From Bacteroidales bacterium UBA6244 (GTDB lineage Bacteria; Bacteroidota; Bacteroidia; Bacteroidales; F082), in the NCBI GenBank assembly GCA_002440885.1, contig DJVY01000044.1:5617-18405 (forward strand): DNA of 12,789 bases, read 5' to 3'. The notes under the pieces were generated by a model. That model was not told the origin of the DNA. It worked only from the letters and a program-made list of their open reading frames with translations, and made no database searches. Numbering within the stretch: the first letter of the stretch is position 1; the number at the start of each line of letters is the position of its first letter. Shown piece after piece: positions 6,286 to 12,789 of this stretch. A program made the translations under genes and the position numbers.

Positions 6286-9042
6286 ATGAACGAACCAAAA
6301 AAACTGTTTTTGCTGGATGCCATGGCTCTCATCTACAGAGCATACTTTGCATTAAGTAAAAATCCGCGTATCAACAGCAAAGGACAGAACACCTCGGCCA
6401 TACTGGGTTTCGCCAATTCGCTGCTCGACATACTAAAAAACGAAAAACCAACTCATATTGGCGTGGCCTTCGATACCCACGCTCCCACAGTTCGCCACGA
6501 TGATTTTGCCGCTTACAAAGCCAACCGCGAAAAAATGCCCGAAGACCTGGCCGCTTCCATACCCTATATCATGGAACTGATCAGAGGTTTTAATATTCCA
6601 ATTTTGTCGGTTGACGGCTACGAGGCCGATGACGTGATTGGAACACTGGCCAAACAAGCCGAAAAACAAGGTTTTACTACTTACATGATGACACCTGACA
6701 AGGATTTCGGACAGCTGGTGAGCGATCATATTTTTATGTACAAACCGGCCAAAATGGGAAATGGCGCTGAGGTTTGGGGTATTGATGAAGTTTGCGCACG
6801 CTATAGCCTTAGTCGTCCGGAGCAAATGATTGATTTACTTGGACTTTGGGGCGATGCTTCAGATAATATTCCGGGTGTGCCGGGCATAGGCGAAAAAACA
6901 GCCATTAAACTAATCTCAGAATTCGGATCGGTTGAAAACCTACTGTCCAACACCAGCGAATTGAAAGGCAAACTAAAAGAAAACCTGGAAACTTTTGCCG
7001 ATCAGGCTTTGCAAAGCAAATCACTGGCCACCATTATACTCGATGTGCCCATCCCCTTCGATCCGGATGGTCTGCGTTTAGAAAAACCTGATTTCGACAA
7101 GCTTAAAACTTTGTTCAATGAGTTGGAGTTCCGAAATTTTGCCACCCGTTTTGAGGCAATTTTCTTGCCTCCGACCAGCTCGCCTACCCAACCCGACCTG
7201 TTTTCGCAAGAAGAAAACCCAACGAGAACAGAAGATATAAATACCACCAAACATGAGTATCACCTGGTTAACACCGTAGAAGAAATAAAAAAGCTTGCCG
7301 CGATGTTGGCCGGTTACACCGAAATTTGCTTCGACACCGAAACCACCGGAACCGATCCTAATCACGATGAGCTGGTAGGCCTCTCGTTTGCCGTCAAACC
7401 ACATCAGGCCTATTACGTGCCCGTATCATCCAATTACAATGAGGCGCTAGAAACAGTTGGCTACTTCAAGGAATTACTAGAAAATACTGAAATACTGAAG
7501 ATTGGACAAAATATTAAGTTTGATGCGGCCATCCTGAACTGGTACGAAGTAAAGGTATCCGGTAAACTTTTTGATACCATGATCGCGCATTACCTGATTC
7601 AGCCCGACATGCGGCACAACATGGATGCGTTAGCACAAGCCTATTTGAATTATAAGCCGATAAGCATCGAAACGCTGATTGGCAAAAAAGGAAAAAACCA
7701 GGGATCGATGGGTGATTTGAATCCGGAAGACGTAAGTGAATATGCCGCGGAAGATGCCGACATTACCTTACAGCTTAAGCAGGTTTTTGAACCCATGCTA
7801 GAAGAGGCCGGATTAACGGCCTTGTTTAACGAAATTGAAATGCCCCTGATCCCCGTGCTGGCCTCCATGGAAGCAGAGGGAGTTAAACTGGATGTGCAGG
7901 CACTCAGGCTGTTTAGTCAGGAGTTGGAGATACAAATCGAAAAAACGCAATTGGAAATTTTTGAACTCGCCGGAGTTTCATTCAACATAGCCTCACCTAA
8001 ACAAATGGGGGAAGTCCTTTTCGAAAAACTGGCCATTATCGACAAACCAAAAAAAACCAAGACCGGCCAGTATAAAACCGGCGAAGAGGAATTGCAAAAA
8101 ATGATACACCGCCATCCTATCATTGATAGGATATTGGAGTTTCGCTCGCTTACCAAGTTAAAATCCACTTATGTCGACAGCCTTCCCGAGTTGGTTAACC
8201 GGCGCGACGGGCGAATACATACCTCTTACAACCAGGCCGTTGCAGCCACCGGACGCTTGAGCTCAAACAACCCCAACCTGCAAAATATTCCCATTCGTAC
8301 CGAACTGGGACGTGAAATCAGGAAAGCATTTATTCCGCGCAACAGCGACTATTTACTTCTGGCTGCCGACTATTCGCAAATCGAACTGCGCATCATCGCT
8401 CACCTAAGTCAGGATAAAGCCATGATCAATGATTTTAATCAAGGGGTGGATATCCATACCGCCACGGCAGCACGGGTTTACAATATGCCCCTCGGCGAAA
8501 TTACCCGCGACATGCGGCGAAATGCCAAAACCGTGAATTTCGGAATCATCTACGGGATTTCCGCCTTCGGGCTGAGCGAACGTTTGGGCATTCCCCGACG
8601 AGAAGCTGCCGACATCATCAACAACTATTTTGAAAAATATCCGGGCATCAAAAACTACATGGACAACACCATCAGCATGGCGAAAAAGCATGGCTATGTT
8701 GAAACCATTAAAGGACGCCGACGATATTTACCCGATATCAACTCAGGAAATGGGGTGGTAAGAGGATTTGCCGAACGAAATGCCATCAATGCACCAATAC
8801 AGGGCTCATCGGCTGATATGATTAAAATAGCCATGATTAATGTTTTTAACGAGCTTACGAAAAGAAAGCTGAAATCGAGAATGATCCTGCAGGTTCACGA
8901 TGAACTTGTTTTTGATGTACACCGCGATGAACTGGAAACCATAAAACCCATCATCGAAAAAAACATGAAAGAAGCCCTGAAGCTCAGTGTCCCGGTAATT
9001 GTTGACATAAATACAGGTGAAAACTGGCTGCAAGCCCACTAA
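6286..9042 (+). CDS. polA: DNA polymerase I, with 5' nuclease, proofreading and polymerase domains
   Basis: This 918-residue enzyme fills gaps and removes RNA primers in replication and excision repair. All three domains look active by their key residues. In the 5' nuclease (about 1-290): D11, E113/D115/D116 (YEADDVIGTLA), D138/D140 (TPDKDFG), and D190/D193 in a GDASDNIPGVPGIG helix-hairpin-helix. In the 3'-5' exonuclease (about 325-515): D350/E352 (FDTETTG), D413 (NIKFDAAIL), Y486/D490 (YAAEDADITLQL), so proofreading is predicted, unlike Taq and many Firmicute enzymes. In the polymerase (about 600-918): motif A D695 (DYSQIELR), motif B R744/K748/F752/Y756 (RRNAKTVNFGIIYG), motif C H871/D872 (QVHDELVFD). 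The polymerase residues sit ten positions before their E. coli equivalents. Length is near the E. coli value of 928. The kinase-like gene follows after 14 bp and is probably co-transcribed. Confidence 0.98.
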   Translation: MNEPKKLFLLDAMALIYRAYFALSKNPRINSKGQNTSAILGFANSLLDILKNEKPTHIGVAFDTHAPTVRHDDFAAYKANREKMPEDLAASIPYIMELIRGFNIPILSVDGYEADDVIGTLAKQAEKQGFTTYMMTPDKDFGQLVSDHIFMYKPAKMGNGAEVWGIDEVCARYSLSRPEQMIDLLGLWGDASDNIPGVPGIGEKTAIKLISEFGSVENLLSNTSELKGKLKENLETFADQALQSKSLATIILDVPIPFDPDGLRLEKPDFDKLKTLFNELEFRNFATRFEAIFLPPTSSPTQPDLFSQEENPTRTEDINTTKHEYHLVNTVEEIKKLAAMLAGYTEICFDTETTGTDPNHDELVGLSFAVKPHQAYYVPVSSNYNEALETVGYFKELLENTEILKIGQNIKFDAAILNWYEVKVSGKLFDTMIAHYLIQPDMRHNMDALAQAYLNYKPISIETLIGKKGKNQGSMGDLNPEDVSEYAAEDADITLQLKQVFEPMLEEAGLTALFNEIEMPLIPVLASMEAEGVKLDVQALRLFSQELEIQIEKTQLEIFELAGVSFNIASPKQMGEVLFEKLAIIDKPKKTKTGQYKTGEEELQKMIHRHPIIDRILEFRSLTKLKSTYVDSLPELVNRRDGRIHTSYNQAVAATGRLSSNNPNLQNIPIRTELGREIRKAFIPRNSDYLLLAADYSQIELRIIAHLSQDKAMINDFNQGVDIHTATAARVYNMPLGEITRDMRRNAKTVNFGIIYGISAFGLSERLGIPRREAADIINNYFEKYPGIKNYMDNTISMAKKHGYVETIKGRRRYLPDINSGNGVVRGFAERNAINAPIQGSSADMIKIAMINVFNELTKRKLKSRMILQVHDELVFDVHRDELETIKPIIEKNMKEALKLSVPVIVDINTGENWLQAH

Positions 9043-9056
9043 ATTACAAATATACA

Positions 9057-10166
9057 ATGAACACAACCCATTACACCATACTCACGCTGGATGCCGGGGG
9101 AACAAACCTGGTATTTCACGCCCTCGACCAAAACCACCAAACAGTAGCCGCCGTTACACTTCCAGCTCCGGCAGCAGATCTCGACACCTTGCTTAACCGA
9201 TTGGTGGAAGGCTTCGAAACCATAAACCAACAAAGTGGAAACCGGGCTGCGGCCATTAGTTTTTGCTTTCCAGGACCGGCAGATTACCAACGGGGTATCA
9301 TCGGTGATCTGGAAAATCTGCCGCTTTTCCGCAATGGTGTGGCGCTAAAAGCATTTCTGGAAATGAAGTTCAGCTTGCCGGTATACATCAACAACGATGG
9401 CGACTTATTTGCTTTAGGAGAGGCCATGAGTGGCTTGCTGCCTCAGGTTAACAAACAGCTAAAGAGCGCCGGTAATCCTAAACAATACCGAAATTTACTC
9501 GGTGTAACTCTGGGAACAGGTTTCGGAGCAGGAATTGTACTCAACGGACAACTGCTTTTAGGAGATAATTCGGCAGGAGCTGAAATTAACCGCATGTCGA
9601 ATCCGGCCAACATGAATCAAAGTGTAGAGGAAATTTTAAGCATACGCGGAATACAACGTCTTTATGCTGAAAAAACCGACCTGTCGCCAACAACAGTACC
9701 ACAACCTTTTGACATTTACCGCATTGGAACAGGAGAACTCGCGGGAGATTCGAAAGCCGCACAGGAGGCCTGGAGCTATTTTGGAGAAATTCTGGGCGAG
9801 GCACTGGCCAATGCCATCACCCTTGTCGATGGGTTAATCGTGATTGGCGGTGGACTTTCGGGGGCATGGCCATTGTTTCTGCCGAAAGCTGTGGAAACCA
9901 TGAATGGCAGGTTTTTTAAACCCAACGGACAAACTTTGCCACGTTTGGAGGTGTTCGCCTACAACCTGCACAATGCCGATTGCCTGAATGACTTTTTAAC
10001 CAACGATGAAATGATGATTAAGGTACCCCAGTCTGAAAAAATGCTGGCCTACCAACCGGTTAAAAAAATCGGGGTAGGAATATCCGTTTTGGGAACCTCA
10101 GAAGCCGTTGCAGTTGGAGCACAGGCTTTTGCTAAAACATCGCTTGGAAGTGAGTTGGGGAGTTAG
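9057..10166 (+). CDS. ROK-family sugar-kinase-like protein lacking the usual zinc motif
   Basis: This 369-residue protein has the ROK/hexokinase-actin ATPase fold. The phosphate-1 loop is LTLDAGGTN (D12), the probable catalytic base is D114 in INNDGD, the phosphate-2 loop is LGTGFGAGIVLNG (153-164), and the adenosine motif is VIGGGLSGAW. Typical ROK kinases carry a GEIGH motif plus a CxCGxxGCxE zinc site. Here the corresponding stretch reads AGAEINRM (173-180), without the histidine, and the cysteine cluster is absent, with EEILSIRGIQRLYAE in its place. It may be a glucokinase or N-acetylhexosamine kinase of a zinc-free subgroup, or a protein that has lost kinase activity; the retained Asp and loops favour activity. 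The ATG lies 14 bp after the polA stop with no promoter between, so it is probably read from the polA promoter. Substrate unassigned. Confidence 0.85.
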   Translation: MNTTHYTILTLDAGGTNLVFHALDQNHQTVAAVTLPAPAADLDTLLNRLVEGFETINQQSGNRAAAISFCFPGPADYQRGIIGDLENLPLFRNGVALKAFLEMKFSLPVYINNDGDLFALGEAMSGLLPQVNKQLKSAGNPKQYRNLLGVTLGTGFGAGIVLNGQLLLGDNSAGAEINRMSNPANMNQSVEEILSIRGIQRLYAEKTDLSPTTVPQPFDIYRIGTGELAGDSKAAQEAWSYFGEILGEALANAITLVDGLIVIGGGLSGAWPLFLPKAVETMNGRFFKPNGQTLPRLEVFAYNLHNADCLNDFLTNDEMMIKVPQSEKMLAYQPVKKIGVGISVLGTSEAVAVGAQAFAKTSLGSELGS

Positions 10167-10212
10167 AAAGTCCTCAATTGTGTGAATCTATCATGAGCAG
10201 GTTTTTTTAAAA

Positions 10213-10321
10213 GGCTGTTGGCTTTTGGCTTTGTTATCCGATAATTATGAAGTGTTTTTTAAGTCACAAAAAGCCAAGTGCCAAGAGCTAAAAGCCAATA
10301 GCCAAAAGTCAGAAGTCGTTT
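10213..10321. repeat. Heptamer (GCCAARR) repeat array with inverted copies between convergent genes
   Basis: Positions 10273-10321 hold seven consecutive 7-bp units of a degenerate GCCAARR pattern, the last two being the most decayed. About 40 bp to the left, 10213-10233 reads as about three units of the same heptamer on the opposite strand. Positions 10213-10226 pair with 10290-10303 at 13 of 14 positions, the exception being a G-T wobble, and 10220-10232 pair with 10270-10282 at 11 of 13. The array ends 3 bp before the stop codon of the minus-strand barrel gene and follows the ROK gene, so it could act as a bidirectional terminator. A run of seven T at 10202-10208 precedes it. Confidence 0.7.
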
Positions 10322-10324
10322 GCA

Positions 10325-10954
10325 CTAAAAACTAAATCCAATTACCAAAGGTATTATTTCAAACACATAATACGTGTCATCTGCATTAAAGACGTTTGTA
10401 TCCTTCGAGTCGAAACACAAAGCTCCATTACACCGCAACCCAATATGTATCTTTTTTATGGAATAATATGCGGAAAACTCAACACCCGTTTTAAGTGGTT
10501 TTTCCCAACCTGCCTCTCCAAGTGGTGAAACCGAAGCAAATGGACCCACATCAAAATAAATGCTCTTGGATAAGGCATGTCTATAGAAAAGTTGAAGTTT
10601 CAACACTTCCAGTTGTGACCTCGGCTTTACCTCCTGGGGGCCTTCATCAGAACCAAAATTATATGAAATGGGCGTGCTATAAAGCGTAATAGGCATACCA
10701 AGCCCCCCTTGCACTCGTGCTCCCAGCGTAACATTTGGATTAAATTTATGGGCATAGGAATAGGATATAGAGATTGGGAACTCAAAGGAAACACTGTTTT
10801 GGTTGACCTTATCCAAAAAAGAAGGCTCACGTTCCTGGGCTGAAAGTGCTCCGCTTAAAAACAGGATAAAAATACCACAAACAAACCCAACTAACTTAGG
10901 GGTTAGGAAATAAACTGTATATTGATTGTTAACATTATAGGTGTCTCGAGACAT
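10325..10954 (-). CDS. Hypothetical secreted protein, probable small outer-membrane beta-barrel (first of three)
   Basis: This protein is not assigned to a named family. The chosen start (ATG 10954-10952) gives 209 residues with a signal peptide whose hydrophobic core LVGFVCGIFILFLSGALSAQ ends at a probable cleavage site before ERE. An in-frame ATG at 10993 would add 13 polar residues and make the n-region very long, so it is less likely but not excluded. The mature part is rich in alternating-residue strands (SVSFEFPISISYSYAH, VTLGARVQGGLG, KSIYFDVGPFASVS, IHIGLRCNGALCF) and ends in the aromatic residue of GFSF, as expected of an outer-membrane barrel of roughly eight strands. Its stop is 3 bp from the heptamer array, and 114-153 bp separate its start from the next barrel gene, on the same strand. 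Function unknown. Confidence 0.7.
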   Translation of the reverse strand: MSRDTYNVNNQYTVYFLTPKLVGFVCGIFILFLSGALSAQEREPSFLDKVNQNSVSFEFPISISYSYAHKFNPNVTLGARVQGGLGMPITLYSTPISYNFGSDEGPQEVKPRSQLEVLKLQLFYRHALSKSIYFDVGPFASVSPLGEAGWEKPLKTGVEFSAYYSIKKIHIGLRCNGALCFDSKDTNVFNADDTYYVFEIIPLVIGFSF

Positions 10955-11107
10955 AGCAAGACAAAGGTCGTTATTTATTTGATTCACCACCATTCTATCT
11001 TAGGTTATTGTTAGTGCCTCCTGAATATCGATACGTTAAAAGGGAGATGGGTTAACAAAAGGTGCAATTACAGTGAGTCTGCCTGGTAATTTTGTTTGCC
11101 TAAAACA

Positions 11108-11671
11108 CTACCAATTACAATCAATGCCAACATAAAAAGTGGGAGTAAATGAGGTAATCATTAGGAAGAAACCATCATAAGAACCAAATCCCAAGCCCGA
11201 AAACAAATGAATTTTATTAAAAATGTTATAATCTACTCCAAAACTTGCAGTGTTTTCTACCACGACACTTATTTTTTCCTGAGTAGATGGTGGTCCCATT
11301 TGGTTTTCAAAAATTTTCATTTGAAATATGGAAAAATTTAACTGCCCGAATAATTTTAGTTTGGGCACTAAATCTCGGGAAGAGTAGCGATAGCCAAAAT
11401 TCAGGCCGGTTGATCTGCTACGAAAATTATCAACATCATCATATTTATTTGGAAGCATTACAATATGAACCAACTCGGGACCAATATACAAATTATGACC
11501 CCCAAAATTTACATTAAGATTTATTGTATTGTGAAAAACCCAATAATCATAAACTGTGTTCAATCGAACCCCAAGCCTTGGTAATTCATTTTGCTTATTT
11601 TGCCCATAAGAATCCTGATGGAATGATAAAAAACCCAAAAGCACAAAAAAATATGTTCCCTTATACCACAT
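11108..11671 (-). CDS. Hypothetical secreted protein, probable small outer-membrane beta-barrel (second of three)
   Basis: This 187-residue protein has a signal peptide at about 1-23 (MWYKGTYFFVLLGFLSF, cleavage near SYGQ). The mature region alternates hydrophobic and polar residues (RLGVRLNTVYDYWVFHN, TINLNVNFGGHNLYIGPELVHI, STGLNFGYRYSS, KLKLFGQLNFSIFQ, IHLFSGLGFGSYDGF) and ends ITSFTPTFYVGIDCNW with a C-terminal Trp, fitting an eight-strand barrel. The last strand resembles that of the third barrel protein (TPTFYVGI versus TPTFHLGM), so the two may be distant relatives. It has its own predicted -7 element at 11727-11734, whose upstream region abuts a REP-like repeat. No named family or function is recognised. 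Confidence 0.7.
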   Translation of the reverse strand: MWYKGTYFFVLLGFLSFHQDSYGQNKQNELPRLGVRLNTVYDYWVFHNTINLNVNFGGHNLYIGPELVHIVMLPNKYDDVDNFRSRSTGLNFGYRYSSRDLVPKLKLFGQLNFSIFQMKIFENQMGPPSTQEKISVVVENTASFGVDYNIFNKIHLFSGLGFGSYDGFFLMITSFTPTFYVGIDCNW

Positions 11672-11726
11672 GGCTTAATAATAGTTATTTCATGGCGTTC
11701 TTTTCATTATCAGTTGTATTTCCCGA

Positions 11727-11734
11727 CAAATGTA
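11727..11734 (-). promoter_or_regulatory. Predicted promoter (-7 element) of the second barrel gene
   Basis: On the minus strand TACATTTG matches TAnnTTTG exactly, 55 bp upstream of the ATG at 11671. No clear -33 TTTG is seen. The expected -33 position, near 11755, is only a few bases from the GC-rich end of the inverted-repeat element starting at 11761. Confidence 0.5.
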
Positions 11735-11760
11735 ACGTTTTTCATATAATCTTTGCTTCG

Positions 11761-11951
11761 CCCCGCTCCCGCCAGTTTGCAACTGGTGGGTCAAACAACC
11801 TTCCGGATTGGTCAACTGGTAGGTACGACTCATTTATTGTTGATTGGAAAAGATCAAAGGTATAAACTTTCTTTGTCATGACAATTCATTACTTAATGTA
11901 GGTTGAATAAATGAAACGAGCCCCACCATTTACAAACTGGCGGGAGCGGGG
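11761..11951. repeat. REP/BIME-like element: two inverted, hairpin-forming GC-rich repeats
   Basis: Two 30-bp arms, 11761-11790 and 11922-11951, are inverted copies matching at 28 of 30 positions. Each starts at its outer end with CCCCGCT and continues into a self-complementary unit. In the left copy 11768-11777 pairs with 11781-11790 (CCCGCCAGTT with AACTGGTGGG, one G-T pair, three-base loop TGC). In the right copy 11922-11931 pairs with 11935-11944 with one mismatch and one wobble. A 12-bp piece, CAACTGGTGGGT at 11780-11791, recurs at 11813-11824 with one change. The rest of the 310-bp gap (11672-11981) holds only the promoter of the second barrel gene and A/T-rich sequence. No target-site duplication or transposase is visible. 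The layout resembles REP pairs mobilised by REP-associated tyrosine transposases; that link is inference. Confidence 0.75.
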
Positions 11952-11981
11952 GGCTGCTATTTTCGATAGGTCTTTGCATAT

Positions 11982-12689
11982 CTATATAAACGGCACAGAA
12001 ATCAGCATTCCCAGGTGAAAGGTAGGGGTAATGTAGTTAGAATTTATTGTTTTGGGTGATGGGTATTCATGATCAGGATCATAATACCCTAACGTACAGC
12101 CCCCATGCTGCCTTCCGTATTCGGTAATTTCCTTTTGATGATATTGAAACCCTATTCCGCCATAAAAATCCAGCTGCAAACCTACTTTTCCTATTCCGAA
12201 GAGGGTTACTTTTTTACCTGCCAAAAATTTTAGTCCGTATTTATTCATTTGCATCGATTCGCGCGAAACATAGGAATCCATATCCGTGCCCACACAGTAT
12301 CGGTAATACTTGTTGTTGTAATATTTGTGATCGAAATACAATTCTGCTGAAACATAAAAATGCTTTTTTGTGTTGATGAGGTAGTTGTATCCCACCGAAG
12401 TGTAGAACCCGCTTACAATGGGGTAATAAACAGGGAGGTAAACAATACCAACCGCGGTACTTCTAAACGAATTCGAGGAAGTTGGCCATTGCATTCCAAA
12501 AGCAATTTTTGCCACATGATGCGCCGTGATGTTGCGCTCATACCCCAACCTGATTTCTCTAAATATTAAACGGGTTGTGTTGAGGGTAAGGTGGTTATGA
12601 AAGTATACAGTTTGCTCTTCCTGGGCAGGAAGCATGAAACCCGTCTGAATGAGCAGGAAGATGATGAAGAGCCTTGTGATTATTTTCAT
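11982..12689 (-). CDS. Hypothetical secreted protein, probable outer-membrane beta-barrel (third of three)
   Basis: The start at 12689 gives 235 residues with a standard signal peptide (MKIITRLFIIFLLIQTGFMLPAQ). An in-frame ATG at 12731 would add 14 residues before it and is disfavoured. The mature part has many amphipathic strands, including LTLNTTRLIFREIRLGYERNI, HVAKIAFGMQWP, YTSVGYNYLI, HFYVSAELYFDHKYY, GKVGLQLDFYGGIGFQYHQ and YITPTFHLGMLISVPFI. The RLGYERNI segment is like the opening strand of DUF3575-type barrels, but I cannot confirm that family. A loop near residues 120-145 is unusually rich in Tyr. The gene lies between the REP-like pair (its stop is 30 bp from the right arm) and a third REP-head copy in its upstream region. 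No good TAnnTTTG promoter is visible; TAACTTGC near 12726-12733 is a poor match. Function unknown. Confidence 0.72.
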   Translation of the reverse strand: MKIITRLFIIFLLIQTGFMLPAQEEQTVYFHNHLTLNTTRLIFREIRLGYERNITAHHVAKIAFGMQWPTSSNSFRSTAVGIVYLPVYYPIVSGFYTSVGYNYLINTKKHFYVSAELYFDHKYYNNKYYRYCVGTDMDSYVSRESMQMNKYGLKFLAGKKVTLFGIGKVGLQLDFYGGIGFQYHQKEITEYGRQHGGCTLGYYDPDHEYPSPKTINSNYITPTFHLGMLISVPFI

Positions 12690-12762
12690 GCGTACTAATT
12701 TGTTGTAACTAATCAGTGTGCAAGTTAGCATTAATATTCAATGATTCGACCACATTTTAATC

Positions 12763-12778
12763 TCGCCCCGCTCCCGCC
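12763..12778 (+). repeat. Third copy of the REP-like GC-rich head, at the window edge
   Basis: TCGCCCCGCTCCCGCC is identical to 11758-11773, the outer end of the left arm of the inverted-repeat element, and is in the same orientation. After these 16 bp the sequence diverges (TTCCGAT instead of AGTTTGC), so it is either a partial copy or the start of a variant element cut by the window end. It lies 74-89 bp upstream of the third barrel gene. Confidence 0.6.
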
Positions 12779-12789
12779 TTCCGATGACT

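Noticed and set aside
7002..7404. Overlapping minus-strand open frames inside polA
   Set aside because: They are shadows of an intact polA whose catalytic residues are all present; no signal or domain is visible in them.
10268..10321. Possible CRISPR-like array
   Set aside because: Units are 7 bp, contiguous and degenerate, with no spacers and no cas genes nearby.
10942..10953. 12-bp palindrome TGTCTCGAGACA at the chosen start codon of the first barrel gene
   Set aside because: A few such palindromes are expected by chance in 12.8 kb, and most of this one is coding sequence.
11524..11865. Plus-strand open frame of 113 residues crossing the REP-like arm
   Set aside because: It is antisense to the second barrel gene at one end and runs through hairpin repeats at the other; no protein-like features.

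Overview
The window looks like ordinary chromosomal DNA of a member of the Bacteroidota, probably class Bacteroidia. Several upstream regions carry the phylum's promoter element TAnnTTTG. Leaders are A/T-rich without clear Shine-Dalgarno sequences, and the proteins (a PIN-PhoH protein, DUF2147, small outer-membrane barrels with 'AQ' signal-peptidase sites) fit that group. Genus-level placement is not possible from the sequence alone. No tRNA, rRNA, CRISPR array, transposase, phage or defence gene was seen.

Region 1 (1-4562, all minus strand) is a drug-efflux type operon read right to left: a TetR repressor, a TolC-like outer-membrane factor, a HlyD/YbhG-type lipoprotein adaptor, a secreted DUF2147 protein, and two ABC ATPases that overlap by 4 bp. 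The second ATPase runs off the left edge, and the permeases are expected beyond it. The order resembles the E. coli cecR-ybhGFSR locus, with a TolC gene added, YbhF split into two genes, and a DUF2147 gene inserted. A TAnnTTTG promoter and an inverted repeat lie directly in front of the tetR gene, so autorepression of the operon is likely.

Region 2 (4563-10166) holds housekeeping genes. A PIN-PhoH ATPase (minus) diverges from polA (plus) across a 148-bp intergenic region. polA encodes a DNA polymerase I with 5' nuclease, 3'-5' proofreading and polymerase active-site residues all present. A ROK-family sugar-kinase-like gene follows 14 bp after polA.

Region 3 (10167-12789) is accessory in character. 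It holds three minus-strand genes for small secreted, probably outer-membrane beta-barrel proteins of unknown function, separated by repeat-rich spacers. One spacer has a 7-bp-period GCCAARR array with inverted copies. Another has a 191-bp element made of two inverted, hairpin-forming GC-rich repeats that resemble REP/BIME elements. A third copy of the GC-rich head lies at the right edge of the window.

No clearly new multi-gene system is visible. The points most worth checking are the DUF2147 gene inside the exporter operon, the asymmetric ABC ATPase pair, the tetR operator/promoter, and the REP-like elements around the barrel genes.
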